A stretch of DNA of 64,000 nt from Linum tenue (Eukaryota > Streptophyta > Magnoliopsida > Malpighiales > Linaceae), in contig CAMGYJ010000011.1 in the NCBI GenBank assembly GCA_946122785.1, positions 24,057,007-24,121,006 of the forward strand, given 5' to 3'. Of the stretch, positions 23,612-34,662 are shown piece by piece. The notes beneath the pieces were generated by a model. That model ran no database searches and was not told the DNA's origin. It was given only the letters and a program-made list of their open reading frames with translations. The position numbers and the translations under genes are program-made. Within the stretch, counting starts at the first letter, position 1; each line of letters begins with the position of its first letter.

Positions 23612-24579
23612 TAGGGGTGGAAATTGGGGTGGGTGTGGTTACCCGCCCCATATTTTGCGGGTAACCACACCCACAAATGTAGAATTATGCTATCCACAAT
23701 CCGCCCCGCAGTGGGTAGTGGTTAACCACAACCCGCTGCGGGTTGGTGCTGGATACCCACAAAAATTTCACATTAAATATAATTATATTGTAATTAAATA
23801 GTGATGTTGTGTTTCTTCTAACACAAAAACAAAAACATGTATAATAGAAAGTTAATAAAGTGTTAAATAAATTATAAATCTCAAATACAATGGGTTTGTT
23901 AATGTAAATTTAGAAGAGATGAATTTGGAAAGAGATTTGAAGAAAACGCAGAGACAGAGTGACCTATTACCAGACAAACATCGTTGCATGTCACGGCTCC
24001 TCCGATGGCAATAACAACTAAACACAAAAGTGGCTCGATAAGTGGAGGCGCCCGCTTTTAATGATTTTCTTATTCTCCATTCTCGATTATAGTCTTGTAT
24101 TGTTGGTAGTTGGTTGTATGTTGTGTTGTTCGTGAATTTGTGGGGAAATGGAGATTATTTTGGGTATCAGACTAACCTTTATCAATTATTCCCCTTTTTT
24201 AACAAATCGACTAATTTATCTGATTATATCTATGGACTTGGTTTTGTTATACAATAAACATATACCACACAGACAATGCTTATTTAATAAAAATATCTCA
24301 CATGAACATTACTCATTGACTTGGTTTTATTTTTATAGAATAAGTAAGTATTTTATTTTGGTAGCTACTTTAATTCTTAGTCTTCTAAGTTTCACAAACT
24401 AATATAACTAATGTGGTTAATGTGGGTTACAAAGTATTTGAAGAAATAAATATAAGTAATGTGGTTAATGTGGGTAAACCGTTGTGGGTAGTGGTTAACC
24501 ACTAACCACAAAAATCAATATTTTGCTACGCACACCCAACCCACTATCCACAAATTGTGGGTATGGGTATCCACCCCTA
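23612..24579. mobile_element. hAT-type element, 968 bp, TSD GCTTCTAT/TCTTCTAT
   Basis: It starts TAGGGGTGGAAATTGG and ends GGTATCCACCCCTA; the terminal TAGGGGTGG is an exact inverted repeat. The flanking 8 bases are GCTTCTAT (23604-23611) and TCTTCTAT (24580-24587), one mismatch. GGGTAACCAC/GTGGTTAACC words fill both subterminal regions and the middle is AT-rich. It has no transposase frame. Its ends resemble the two other hAT MITEs but the interior differs, so it is a different family. Confidence 0.88.
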
Positions 24580-24587
24580 TCTTCTAT

Positions 24588-25443
24588 AATGGGTTAAATA
24601 AGGAATCCCGAAGCCTAATTGATGCGGCTAGTGGAGGTGCCATTCGGAACAAAGAATTCGGAGAACTTCAATAATTAATCGAATAGATGGCCCTAAATAG
24701 CTACGATTGGGGAGGCGGAAGAAGAGTTCAGAGCATATCAAAAGAAAGTTTATTGAAGATTGAAGAACCATCGTCTCTATCAACCCATATTCAAGAACTT
24801 TCCAAGAAAATTGTTCAAGTTGCATAATCAATGAAGGGCAATGGGAAGGATCTTTTGAAGTGTGATTGGTGCAGTGACTCAAGTCATAATATGGAAGAGT
24901 TCAAGTCTATGATTGAAGCTTCTATACAATTCGAGCAAGCCAACTTTGTTGGAGGTCAATCTCGAGGTAATAACCCTTATAGCTCGACGTATAATCCGGG
25001 ATGGAGAAATCACCCGAACTTTCTTTGGTCTTCTCCAACGGATAGGAAACCTCCGGGGTTTCAATCTCAATCTCCAATGCAAACTTCTTACCAAAGGCCG
25101 AGTCAACTAACATACCAAGGAGCGTATCAAGAACAAATCCGACTGAAGGATGCCATGCGGTAACTCAAGAGAATTTGGTAGGCCAATTTGTCACACATTC
25201 CAATAAGAAGTTTGAAGCTTTTGATAAGTTCATAGAGAATACCTCAACCAAATTCTCGAGTTTGGAAGTGGTTCAAAGGAATCAACAAGCTTCACTTCAA
25301 AATCTAGAAGCTCAACTAAGTTCATTGACTCAAACAATCTCATTGAGACCTCAAGGAACTCTACCGGGAAATACCGATCCGAACCCGCAAGAAGGATGCC
25401 ATGCGGTAACTCTAAGGAGTGGCCGACCATTGAACGAGATTCC
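24588..25443 (+). pseudogene. gag: Retroelement A gag C-part
   Basis: The gag continues past the hAT insertion. It reads through an NGLN motif, an AASGGAIRNKEFGE stretch and a nucleocapsid-like CDWCSDSSHNMEEF (the final Cys of the usual CX2CX4HX4C knuckle is replaced by Phe). It then gives a proline/glycine region (SSTYNPGWRNHPNF) and a coiled segment (KFIENTSTKFSSLE). It contains stops and a frameshift near 25160. Retroelement B's LTR enters at 25444, right after RSGRPLNEI. Confidence 0.8.
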
Positions 25444-26797
25444 TGACTCGCTGTTACTGTCACTCTAGAAATTGGCCAAGTGTAACCACTTCCTAAAGCG
25501 TAGTATAGCAGGTTGGGTTTTAATGTCAACCCGGGTCCTAGATGTGATGACTACTCAGTGAATTCGTATTATCTAGCAATGAAACTTTAGTGAAGTTCTA
25601 AACTAACAAGCAAGCAAAGCAACTAAACGGTTGTATTCAGGTTAAGAGAGGTCACCCGCATGTGGTTCCCCCTAGTCTGCAGTTAAGCCGGATTGTAATT
25701 GCCAAGTTCGATTTCTATGATAGTTATACTGCGGAAGGTTCTCAAACAGTCTGAAGTCTCGACTAAAGGTCTTCAGACCCTCTCAATCTGAGTCTCTAGC
25801 TGGCGACTAACCTACACCGGAGTAAACAGATTGAGGCCCTATGAACAAAACCTCCACTACCGAATGAAATTCGGTACAGAATAGTGAACTGGCTCCTCGA
25901 CTAAAGTCACCAATTCACTACCTTCGATTAAGGATACTCTATCAACCTAGGCAGATATTATCATTCTAGGTTAAAGCAGAAACAACAGGAATTTGATCAG
26001 GATTCAAGTCATTCAATCATTCAAACCTCAATCGAATATAATCAAATCATAGAATCAATACTTGGGTTCATACAATCAAACCTAACATACAGATCTAGGG
26101 TTTCCCACACCCAGATGAATGGGGGAACTACTCCATGGAGAGAGAAGCAAAAGCAGAATCAGACGCGGAAATCATACTGTGAAGATGGATTTCTGCTCCT
26201 GGACGTTGAATCGGCACTTCTCCAAGATCAAACCAAGCTCCAATGGTGTTGAAGATCGATCTAGGGCACTTGGAGACTCTTGTTCGTCGCTTTCTCTCTC
26301 TAGGAACCGCTCTGTCTCTCAAAAACTCGAATCCCCCTCTGTTTGGCTCGGAATCCGCTTAAAAACCAGAATTTCCCGACTCGCACGGCCAGGGTGCACG
26401 GCCGTGCATATCACCATTCTGGCCGTGCGGTTCAAAACGCGGCGTACCATTAAGTCGAACTTCAGCCATCTCGCACGGCCAGGATTGCACTTTGCACGGC
26501 CGTGCGGATTTCACTTGTGCCCGTGCGTCCTCTCGCACAATCCCGCACGGCCAAACTGGTCACGTGCACGGCCGTGCGGGTTGTGGGTGTGCCCGTGCGA
26601 CTTCCTCAGAACCTCGCCATGCGTCCGATCCTCGTCCAATCGACCTCAAACTCGCTCCCAAGCCTCCATTCACGTACTAGGACCTGAAATATCATAAACA
26701 AGCACAACCTAGCGTGAAATCGGCCTAAAACACGAGAATCAATACCTCAAACGGAGTAAGAGCAGGGGTAAAAACATGTGTAAATAACGGTCTATCA
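25444..26797 (-). mobile_element. Solo LTR of retroelement B, 1354 bp, TSD ATTCC
   Basis: It begins TGACTCGCTG and ends GGTCTATCA. The 5 bp ATTCC stands at 25439-25443 and 26798-26802, so this LTR is flanked on both sides by retroelement A and no internal B sequence adjoins it. It is about 99 percent like the LTR at 34663 but lacks one 73 bp repeat. Its middle holds GC-rich palindromes GCACGGCCGTGC. This is the classic product of recombination between the two LTRs of one insertion. Confidence 0.93.
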
Positions 26798-26802
26798 ATT
26801 CC

Positions 26803-27129
26803 TCTTTAAAATCCTAGGATCCCGGTAAGAGAAGTTCACCAAGAAGTTGTTCAAGAAGAAGAAGTAGCTCGGGAGGAAGTACAACCTTCCATTGAAGTTA
26901 ATGCCGAAGATGAGGGAAAATCTAAGAAGACTCATGAACCCGAGCCAACATCAAAAGTTCCTTATCCTAGACGGTTATTTTAAAGTGATCTTTATCATGA
27001 ATGTGCTCCATGGAAGGACACATTGAAGAAATTAAAGGTAACCGTTCCCTTCCTAGACATGGTATTGATGATCCCTAAGTATACAAAGTTCTTGAAGGAA
27101 ATTTTGTCGTTAAAGAGGAAAATTGGGGA
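26803..27129 (+). pseudogene. Retroelement A fragment, copy 1 (gag-protease region)
   Basis: A resumes after the ATTCC duplication with an acidic linker and then FLDMVLMIPKYTKFLKEIL, equivalent to the segment before the protease of element B. It ends at the MULE terminus at about 27130. A second copy is at 36095-36417. Confidence 0.8.
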
Positions 27130-28226
27130 TTTTTCCAGAAATAGTACCATTATTTTTTTTTTTTACAAAAATAGCACCCAGTTCACACAAATTCCAAAGC
27201 TAGCACCTTTTTTTCAAAACCGCACCTTGGTCGTGCAGTTTACATATAAACCGCAACCTGAGGGTGCAGTTTGAGTTTCAGGTACTAAACAGCATCTTGG
27301 GAAGGCGGTTTGAGTTCTGACCTAACAGAATCGCCTCTTGGCAAGGTGGTTCTTAGGCTGACCTAGCAGAACCGCCTCCTGAGGATGCGGTTTTGTTTCT
27401 CTAACCCAAACCGCATTCTCAGGAGGCGGTTTTGCCATTGCCGACACACAAACCGCACGCCCTGCAGTTTGTGTGTCGTCCCCATTTTTTTTACATCCAG
27501 CATGTTGGCCATGTAGGTTGACAGATGTGGGGCTGCATGGCAGATGAAAACCGCACCTTCCCCCTGCGGTTTTCAGTGATGATTTAGCCTATAAAAGGCA
27601 GCCCCGGGAAACCTCTTCTCTTCACACCTCTCCTCCTTCTTCTTCTTCTTCTTCTTCTTCAATTTTCTGTTGTAGCACCCTACGTTTTATTGTTTTTGCG
27701 ATTAACGTTAACTCGTATGTTTATTTTGTATTACTTTTTATTGTGATTTGTGATTTTATGATTTTAATTGAATTACGGTTTTATTGTATTCCAAAAGTTC
27801 ACGCTTGGGTTACGTTGGAATGGTTAAACGGAAGAGAGCGGAAAGGGGGTCACCTACGTCGGTGGAAATTTTCAGAAAATAAAGGTCACTACCAGACCGA
27901 TGCTTGAAGATCTCAATCAAATTTGTACTAACGTTATTTGCCTGGATGGCACGAGAAGAGTTGATCGTATGGTATACTGATATCCAAACTGAGAAGGCGG
28001 GTCGTTGTGGCATGAGGAATATCTCATAACCACTCAGGATAAAGTAGATGCCATGCTCGAATTCTTGAGGTCCAATAATCTTTCCAAAGCCGAGATGTTC
28101 GTTTACACTGAGGCGGTCGAAGGCGTTGGAGGTCATTATGGAGACGGTCAAACATCTGGTATCCATGGTGGAGGTGAATTATATAGAGATCATCCCTACC
28201 AAAGTTACCATGATCCTCATTCCTAC
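27130..28226 (+). mobile_element. MULE 5' end fragment (copy 1)
   Basis: Terminal sequence TTTTTCCAGAAATAGTACC is followed by the AACCGC/GCGGTT hairpin region, a TATA box (TATAAAA at 27590-27596), a CTT-rich leader and the first part of the transposase frame. It matches 36418-37512 almost base for base and ends abruptly at about 28226, where the internal region of retroelement B begins. Confidence 0.9.
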
Positions 28227-29001
28227 CAAAGACATGTAAGGGGGCTGGAGGTAGTAGGTTGAAATTGGGAACGGATTCCCGTCTCCCCTTACACACTTTC
28301 GCCCTATTCGCACGGGAGACGTTATTTTAAAGCACATTTCGAGCACCTGTTACTTTCAAAACATGATACAAGAGTCCATGACAGGCAGAGAGTCCACAAA
28401 ACCACACAATTCAAGGGTCCTAAGATCACTAATTCACTCAATCAACCAACACACTATGAAGAAGAAATGAGACTTCTTAAATGCATCAACATCCTCCATA
28501 GTGCTACACTACCTCCCTAGGTTGCAAATCACTACAGAGACTGTCAATTCAAAGCATACTGAGCAGGCAATTGCAAGGAACACGTACTTGGAGCCCTCAA
28601 ATTTCAAAATTTGGACAGTGGACTAGGCTCCAAGCACACAAACAGATCTAATGCAGTCAAAAGATAAACACCCCCCCCCCCCACACTTAAGATCGACATT
28701 GTCCTCAATGGAGAAGAGGGAAGGAAAGGGGAACGATGTTACCGGTATGCACGGACTGCAGGAGACTGGAAATGGACCAGTCGGGAACTCAGCACAGCTC
28801 AAGGGGAACAGAAGAGCTCAACCAGAATATGTTAGGTCCGATGTCAGCCCAATAAGACATCATCCAGAACAAAGGAAACAAACCAAAACCAAACCAAATT
28901 GCAATCCGACTCGAAACATAAGAAAGAAAGTCAAACCGTGGTGGGGTTGCCTCCCCACAAGCGCTTCTTTATCGTCTGTTAGCTGGACGCCCATGGCGGA
29001 A
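28227..29001 (-). mobile_element. Retroelement B, 3' untranslated internal region
   Basis: Read on the minus strand, it follows the integrase stop with the CGCTTGTGGGGAGGCAAC motif (28949-28966), which I recognise as common after pol in Tat/Athila elements. After GTCGATCTTAAGTGTG comes a G run (28669-28683 on the plus strand as C). The polypurine tract and the LTR that should adjoin it are missing: the region ends at the breakpoint with the MULE fragment. Confidence 0.65.
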
Positions 29002-30657
29002 CTAAGGGTCCGCGAGTTCCACTACCAACTCCGCACGTTCGACCTCGTCTCCCAGGTAGAGCTTGAGACGATGGCCATTCACTTTAAATGGCTCAGTCTG
29101 CGGGTTGGCAATCTCAATAGTGCCATACGGGAACACCTGTGTGACCGTGAACGGTCCAGACCACCGGGAGCGGAGTTTTCCGGGAAAGAGCTTCAGGCGA
29201 GAGTTGTAAAGGAGAACTCGATCACCAACCTGGAACTCTTTCGGACCCCGCAACCGTGCATCGTGCAGGCGCTTAGTGCACTCCTTGTACAGCCGGGTGT
29301 TCTCATAGGCGTGGTAACGCCACTCTTCCAGCTCCAACATCTGCATTTTTCGCTCAACACCTGCAACACGAACATCCAAGTTGAGCAGCTTAAGGGCCCA
29401 GAAGGCCTTGTGCTCTAGCTCCACGGGCAAATGGCAAGCCTTTCCATAGACAAGCCGGTATGGTGAAGTACCAATGGGTGTCTTGTAGGCAGTGCGATAC
29501 GCCCATAGAGCATCATCGAGCTTGGTGGACCAATCTTTGCGGGACTGATCCACCGTTTTCTCCAGGATCCGCTTGAGCTCCCGGTTCGTCAGCTCGGCCT
29601 GGCCACTGGTCTGGGGATGATAGGCCACGGACACCTTGTGAGTCACACCATAGCGAGACAGTAGTTTATCAAATTGGCCCTGGAAATGGGTGCCTCTATC
29701 GCTTATGATGGCTCTAGGTGTCCCGAACTGGGAGAAGAGCTGCTTCAAAAAACCACAAACACGTCTAGCATCATTAGTGGGCAAAGCTTGCGCCTCAGCC
29801 CACCTAGAGACGTAGTCAACAGCAACCAGAATATAGGTGTTACCAAAAGATGGAGGGAAGGGGCCCATGAAGTCGATACCCCAGACATCAAAAATCTCAC
29901 AAGTGATAAACACATTCTGGGGCATCTCATCACGGGCAGAGATGTTACCTGACCTCTGGCATCGGTCGCACCTGCGTGCGAAGGCGTCTGCATCCTTGAA
30001 GAGCGTGGGCCAGTAAAAGCCCGACTGGAGCACCTTCCTCGCCGTGCGGTTTCCTCCGTGATGACCGCCAGTAGGTCCCTCATGACAGTGAGATAGAATG
30101 CCCTCCATCTCACTCTCCATAACACAACGACGGATGATCCCGTCGGCTCCGATCCGAAAAAGATGAGGGTCATCCCAGAAGTAGTACTTCAGATCGGAGA
30201 AAAACTTCCTCTTGGCGTGAGTTGCCATCCCCTTGGGCAGCTGCTGGCCCACCAAATAATTCGCAAAATCAGAGTACCAGGGGGTGACACTCTCCACCAA
30301 GCACATCATCATCAACCTCTCATCTAGGAAGGAGTCGTCAATCTCCTCCACGAGGCTGTCCGCAGGAGGTGCGTCCAACCGGGAGAGGTGATCAGCTGCA
30401 ACATTTTCTGCTCCCTTCTTGTCCCGGATCTCAATATCAAACTCCTGCAGTAGCAAGATCCATCGTATGAGCCGAGGCTTGGCATCGGCCTTGCTCATCA
30501 GGTATCTAATCGCGGAGTGATCTGTGTACACGGTCACATGGGACAAGACCAGATAGGGGCGAAATTTATCGAAAGCAAACACCACTGCAAGCAGTTCCTT
30601 CTTTGTGGCGGTGTAGTTCTCCTGGGCATCATTCAGAGTCTTCGAGGCGTAGTAGAT
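29002..30657 (-). CDS. pol: Retroelement B pol, RNase H and integrase
   Basis: This frame holds the second half of the Athila/Tat-like polyprotein. RNase H C-part ([20 protein letters not shown]) comes first, then the integrase zinc finger ([16 protein letters not shown] ... CDRCQRSG). The DDE core follows with Asp in [10 protein letters not shown], Asp in IISDRGTHF and Glu in [13 protein letters not shown], and the GPY-like tail SRWSGPFTV. The C-terminus shows no chromodomain, which fits the Tat/Athila branch. One TGA stop at 30658-30660 separates it from the upstream frame; otherwise it is open over 527 codons plus the stretch back to the stop. The integrase itself looks complete. Confidence 0.9.
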   Translation of the reverse strand: MYYASKTLNDAQENYTATKKELLAVVFAFDKFRPYLVLSHVTVYTDHSAIRYLMSKADAKPRLIRWILLLQEFDIEIRDKKGAENVAADHLSRLDAPPADSLVEEIDDSFLDERLMMMCLVESVTPWYSDFANYLVGQQLPKGMATHAKRKFFSDLKYYFWDDPHLFRIGADGIIRRCVMESEMEGILSHCHEGPTGGHHGGNRTARKVLQSGFYWPTLFKDADAFARRCDRCQRSGNISARDEMPQNVFITCEIFDVWGIDFMGPFPPSFGNTYILVAVDYVSRWAEAQALPTNDARRVCGFLKQLFSQFGTPRAIISDRGTHFQGQFDKLLSRYGVTHKVSVAYHPQTSGQAELTNRELKRILEKTVDQSRKDWSTKLDDALWAYRTAYKTPIGTSPYRLVYGKACHLPVELEHKAFWALKLLNLDVRVAGVERKMQMLELEEWRYHAYENTRLYKECTKRLHDARLRGPKEFQVGDRVLLYNSRLKLFPGKLRSRWSGPFTVTQVFPYGTIEIANPQTEPFKVNGHRLKLYLGDEVERAELVVELADP

Positions 30658-30660
30658 AGG

Positions 30661-33219
30661 TCAGAAATGTTGATCTCGCCTCTGCCCCAAAACAGCTCCA
30701 ACAGCAAAGTCACTGGCGTCGCACATCAGCTCAAATGGTAGGGACCAGTCAGGAACAACCATGATAGGAGCCTGGGTGAGCTTCTCCTTCAAGGTTGTGA
30801 ACGCCGCTGTGCAAGCCTCAGTGAACTGGAAGGGGGCATCCTTCTCCAAAAGCTTAGTTAGGGGCAGGGCGATCTTCGAGAAATCCTTGATGAACCGCCT
30901 ATAGAACCCTGCATGGCCAAGAAAACTCCGGATCCCCTTAACAGATGTAGGAGGAGGCAGCTTGCTGATAGTCTCGATCTTCACTCTGTCTACCTCAATC
31001 CCCATCTTGGAGATCTTGTGCCCAAGAACTATGCCTTCACGAACCATGAAATGACACTTCTCCCAACTCAGTGCCAGGTTCGTTTCTTCACACCGTTTAA
31101 GAACAAGTTCCAGGTTATGGAGACAGTGAGAGAAGGAGTCTCCATAAACCGAGAAATCATCCATAAACACCTCCATGATCTCGCAGACCAGACGGTCAAA
31201 GATGGCGAGCATGCATCGCTGAAAAGTGGCTGGGGCGTTGCATAGCCCGAATGGAATCCTCCGGTAAGCAAATGTGCCGAAGGGGCAGGTGAAAGTGGTC
31301 TTCGCCTGGTCCTCCGGTGCAATAGGGATCTGAAAGTACCCGGACATCCCATCCAGGAAGCAGTAGAACTCGTGCCCCGCCAATCTCTCCAGCATCTGAT
31401 CAATGAACGGCAGCGGGAAATGGTCCTTCCGAGTAGCGTCGTTGAGACGCCTATAGTCGATGCAAACATGGTACCCAGTCACCGTGCGCATCGGAATGAG
31501 CTCGTTCTTCTCGTTAGGCACCACAGTCATCCCACCCTTTTTGGGCACCACCTGGGTGGGACTGACCCACTCGCTGTCAGAAATGGCGAAGATGATCCCG
31601 GCGTCCATCAGCTTCACGATCTCTGCCCGAACCACCGCCTCCAAGTTCGGCGTCAGTCTCCTCTGCGGCTGCCTCACTGGCCGCATCTCATCCTCCAGCA
31701 GTATCCGGTGTGAGCAAAAGGAGGGGCTGATTCCCCGGATATCTGTGATCTTCCATGCCAAAGCTCGCTCGTACTGCTTCAGCAAGGCCACCAGTCTGGT
31801 CTTCTGCTCGGGTGTGAGGGTCGAGCTGATGATTACTGGCAGCTTATTCCCCTCCCGGAGAAATGCATACTCCAAATGAGGAGGGAGGGGCTTAAGCTCC
31901 AGCTCTGGTGGTTCCTCCAAAGAAGTGGTGATGCGGGTGGAGGATGAGATCGGTTTAAACAGCCTGTCGCCCTCCAAGAAGGGGCCACTCTCCAATGCGG
32001 CCAACTGCTCCGCCAGCTGCGGCTCCTGCAATGCCTGCTCACCTAGCAAAATACAACGCTCAAGAGCATCATCAGTACCCGCACTCGTGATGGCGAGTGC
32101 GGTCTCAAAATCGGCAAGCACATCACAGTAGTCTATGTCATCATGCAAATGAGAATGTTTCCCATTGTCAGACACAGAAAAAGTAGCATGTTCATCACCA
32201 GCACGCAGAATCAATTTACCACTATGCACATCAATAAGCGCCTTGGCGGTGGCGAGAAATGGTCTACCCAGAATCAAAGGCACATCCACATCCTCATTTA
32301 TATCCAAAATAACAAAATCAACAGGATATGTGAATGCACCAACATGAACAAGCAAGTCCTCAATGATACCCCTAGGATGCACGATAGAACGATCAGCTAA
32401 CTGAATGCTCATCCTAGTAGCTCTAGGTTCACCTAGGTCTAGCTTCTTAAACAATTTATAGGGCATGACGTTAATGCTAGCGCCTAGGTCCGCCAAGGAC
32501 TTTCCTACATGCATGCTGCCAATAACAAGAGGGATAGTGAAACTCCCTGGATCTTTGCGCTTCTCTGGCAGCTTGTTCTGCAGGATGGCAGAACACTCCT
32601 CGCTGAGCATCACTGTCGAAAGATCCCCAAGTTTCTTCTTGTTGGTGAGGAGGTCTTTCATGAACTTGGCATACTTGGGCATCTTCGACAGTGCCTCCAC
32701 GAACGGCATGCTGATGTTGACCTGCTTCAACATTGCCATGAACTTGGCAAACTCTGTCTCCAGCCTGTCTTTATGAAGTCTAGTGGGGAAGGGCAGCTGG
32801 GGTGTATGCTCCTTAACCACAGGTTGTGGCTTGGGAGCAGGTGCTGCGCTGCCTTCCTCCACTTCGGCAGTATCAGCTGGAGGTGTTGAAGCAGGTAGTG
32901 GGTCGTCTTGCCTGGGCTGGGCAGGAGCAGCAGATGTAGTCTTGCCACTCCTGGTGGTGATGGCGTGTGCGCTCTCATGCGGGTCCCGCGGATTGAGAAC
33001 AGTGGTGGCAGGCAGAGTCCCCGGTGCCCTGGTAGTGTTCTGGCGAGCTAAGCTCCCTATCTGGTGCTGGAGATCCTGCAGAATGGCACCTTGGTTTCTC
33101 TGGCCTGCCTCCAGGGTTCTCTGGCCTGCCTCCAGTGAAGCTATGGTCTGATCCATCCTCGTGATACTTGCCTGGCTGGTGGTCATGAATGCTGCCAAAA
33201 TGTTCTTCAGCTCGGTCAT
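30661..33219 (-). CDS. pol: Retroelement B gag C-part, protease and reverse transcriptase
   Basis: This is an 852-codon open frame. Residues 1-220 are the gag-pol linker with FVEALSKMPKYAKFMKDLL. The aspartic protease has SLADLGASINVMP (catalytic Asp near residue 244; Asp-Leu-Gly is usual in this group). Reverse transcriptase follows with FYCFLDGMSGYFQIPI, FGLCNAPATFQRCM, the catalytic VFMDDFSVYG, then KCHFMVREGIVLGHKIS and the start of RNase H (FELMCDASDFAVGAVLGQ). The only defect at its 3' end is the stop at 30658-30660. It reads from the LTR at 34663-36089 leftwards. Confidence 0.92.
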   Translation of the reverse strand: MTELKNILAAFMTTSQASITRMDQTIASLEAGQRTLEAGQRNQGAILQDLQHQIGSLARQNTTRAPGTLPATTVLNPRDPHESAHAITTRSGKTTSAAPAQPRQDDPLPASTPPADTAEVEEGSAAPAPKPQPVVKEHTPQLPFPTRLHKDRLETEFAKFMAMLKQVNISMPFVEALSKMPKYAKFMKDLLTNKKKLGDLSTVMLSEECSAILQNKLPEKRKDPGSFTIPLVIGSMHVGKSLADLGASINVMPYKLFKKLDLGEPRATRMSIQLADRSIVHPRGIIEDLLVHVGAFTYPVDFVILDINEDVDVPLILGRPFLATAKALIDVHSGKLILRAGDEHATFSVSDNGKHSHLHDDIDYCDVLADFETALAITSAGTDDALERCILLGEQALQEPQLAEQLAALESGPFLEGDRLFKPISSSTRITTSLEEPPELELKPLPPHLEYAFLREGNKLPVIISSTLTPEQKTRLVALLKQYERALAWKITDIRGISPSFCSHRILLEDEMRPVRQPQRRLTPNLEAVVRAEIVKLMDAGIIFAISDSEWVSPTQVVPKKGGMTVVPNEKNELIPMRTVTGYHVCIDYRRLNDATRKDHFPLPFIDQMLERLAGHEFYCFLDGMSGYFQIPIAPEDQAKTTFTCPFGTFAYRRIPFGLCNAPATFQRCMLAIFDRLVCEIMEVFMDDFSVYGDSFSHCLHNLELVLKRCEETNLALSWEKCHFMVREGIVLGHKISKMGIEVDRVKIETISKLPPPTSVKGIRSFLGHAGFYRRFIKDFSKIALPLTKLLEKDAPFQFTEACTAAFTTLKEKLTQAPIMVVPDWSLPFELMCDASDFAVGAVLGQRRDQHF

Positions 33220-34511
33220 CTGATTATCGGGAGCTGGCGCTGCTGCTGGCTCGGCATACTAACGCTGAGGCTGCTGGAATGGCTGCCCTTGCCTAGGCTG
33301 GTAAGGCTGCTGCTGTGGTGGTGGCCCCTGCCTAGCCTGGAAGGGCTGCCTCTGCTGAAAACCACCTGCTGGTGCTGGGAAACCAGGTGGTTTGTTGGTG
33401 TTGCTGCTCCAGGCAAAGTTGGGATGCTGGCGCCATCCCTCATTGTAGGTACTGCTGTATGGGTCCAGGCGCCGAGCATTGGCGATGAAGTCCACCTGCT
33501 CTTGGGGAGTAGATGACTCCCTCATAGACTGACAATCTTCCACCAGGTGGTTTGGGCTCTCACACCACTGACACTGAGCGACTGGAGGCGGAGCTACACC
33601 TCGGCCCGGTAGGAGACTGTTGGGCTGCTTCAATGTCTGCACCAACTCAGCCACCTGCTGCTCCAACCCGGATCTGGCCTCCATGGCATGCACACCACGG
33701 TCCCGGGAATGCCTGCCTCTGCTGCTCTGTCCCCAGGAATGATCGCGGGCAGCCAAAGTACTGATCATCTGGTTCAGCTCGGGTGGAGTCTTAGTAAGGA
33801 TATCCCCTCCTGGGCATAGAGACTCGATCACCCTCTGGCTGTCTGGGGTGAGGGCACTGTAGAAGTTCCCCACTGTGAAAGCATCGCTGAAGCCATGATG
33901 GGGACACTGCCAGAAGTATCCCATGATGCCGGATAGTATCTGTGCACGAACTTATCCGCCAGATCGTCCCAAGAAGTGATGGACAGTGGGGGCTGGGTCT
34001 CCAACCACCTCTTAGCATTCCCCGCCAGAGAATGGGGGAAGAGGTGAAGGCGGATTGCATCATCCGGAACACCATTCAGCTGCAGAAAACGGTAAAGGTG
34101 TGCCCGGGCTTCCTCATCCTTCAAGCCATGGAACTGGATAGAGGATGTGATGAGCTGAATCCAGCATGGCTTGATCTCGAAGTTGTTTGCAGGAATGGGC
34201 GGATAGAGGATGACCGGGCGGATGTCAGCAATCCGTGGAGTATAGTAGTACTCCAGGGTGGGACCCGGTGGTGGTGGATGATGATGGTGCCCAGCCCCCT
34301 GGGGGTGTTGGTCGTTCCCCAGGATCTGGTTCTGAGGAGGTGGGTTCTGATCGCCTTCCATCTCGTACTCGTCCTCGGAGTCGCTGGTCAATTGGCCGTC
34401 TCGGCGCTCCACCATAGCCAGTCTAGCTTGCTGTTGTCTCCGAAGTTGTTTGCAGGTGCGCTCAATCTCAGGATTCAACGGCAGTAAACCTCCCGACTGG
34501 CTACGGGTCAT
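33220..34511 (-). pseudogene. gag: Retroelement B gag, one frameshift and one stop
   Basis: The start is MTRSQSGGLLPLNPEIERTC at 34511, about 130 bases after the primer site. Capsid motifs IRLHLFPHSLAGNAKRWL and SWDDLADKFVHRY precede a frameshift near 33900. The next frame carries PHHGFSDAFTVGNFYSAL and the knuckle CQWCESPNHLVEDC (Cys-X2-Cys-X4-His-X4-Cys), then a Gln/Pro-rich tail (FQQRQPFQARQGPPPQQQ). A TAG near 33258 separates it from the protease frame; this may be a fault, or a programmed gag-pol stop, which I cannot tell. Confidence 0.85.
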
Positions 34512-34638
34512 GCACTAGCTGCACACAATCAAGCAATGCAAACCCGTGAAGGCACAAGTGGGAAAAAAAACAAAAACTCAATGCAAAAAATGAAAATGCT
34601 AAAGTAACAGAAATCACTTTTCTTCAACAACCTAGCCG

Positions 34639-34656
34639 TCCCCGGCAACGGCGCCA
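34639..34656 (-). other. Primer binding site of retroelement B, tRNA-Asp type
   Basis: On the minus strand the sequence TGGCGCCGTTGCCGGGGA lies six bases inside the LTR. This is the tRNA-Asp-complementary primer site typical of Tat/Athila elements. It fixes the orientation of B (5' LTR on the right). Confidence 0.93.
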
Positions 34657-34662
34657 AAAACT

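Noticed and set aside
26119..26697. 192-codon plus-strand frame in the solo LTR (and 35338-35979 in the other LTR)
   Set aside because: Lies wholly in LTR sequence, is antisense to the element, resembles no protein and is kept open by GC-rich palindromic repeats.
28651..29418. 255-codon plus-strand frame
   Set aside because: Shadow of the integrase C-terminus and 3' region of retroelement B on the minus strand.
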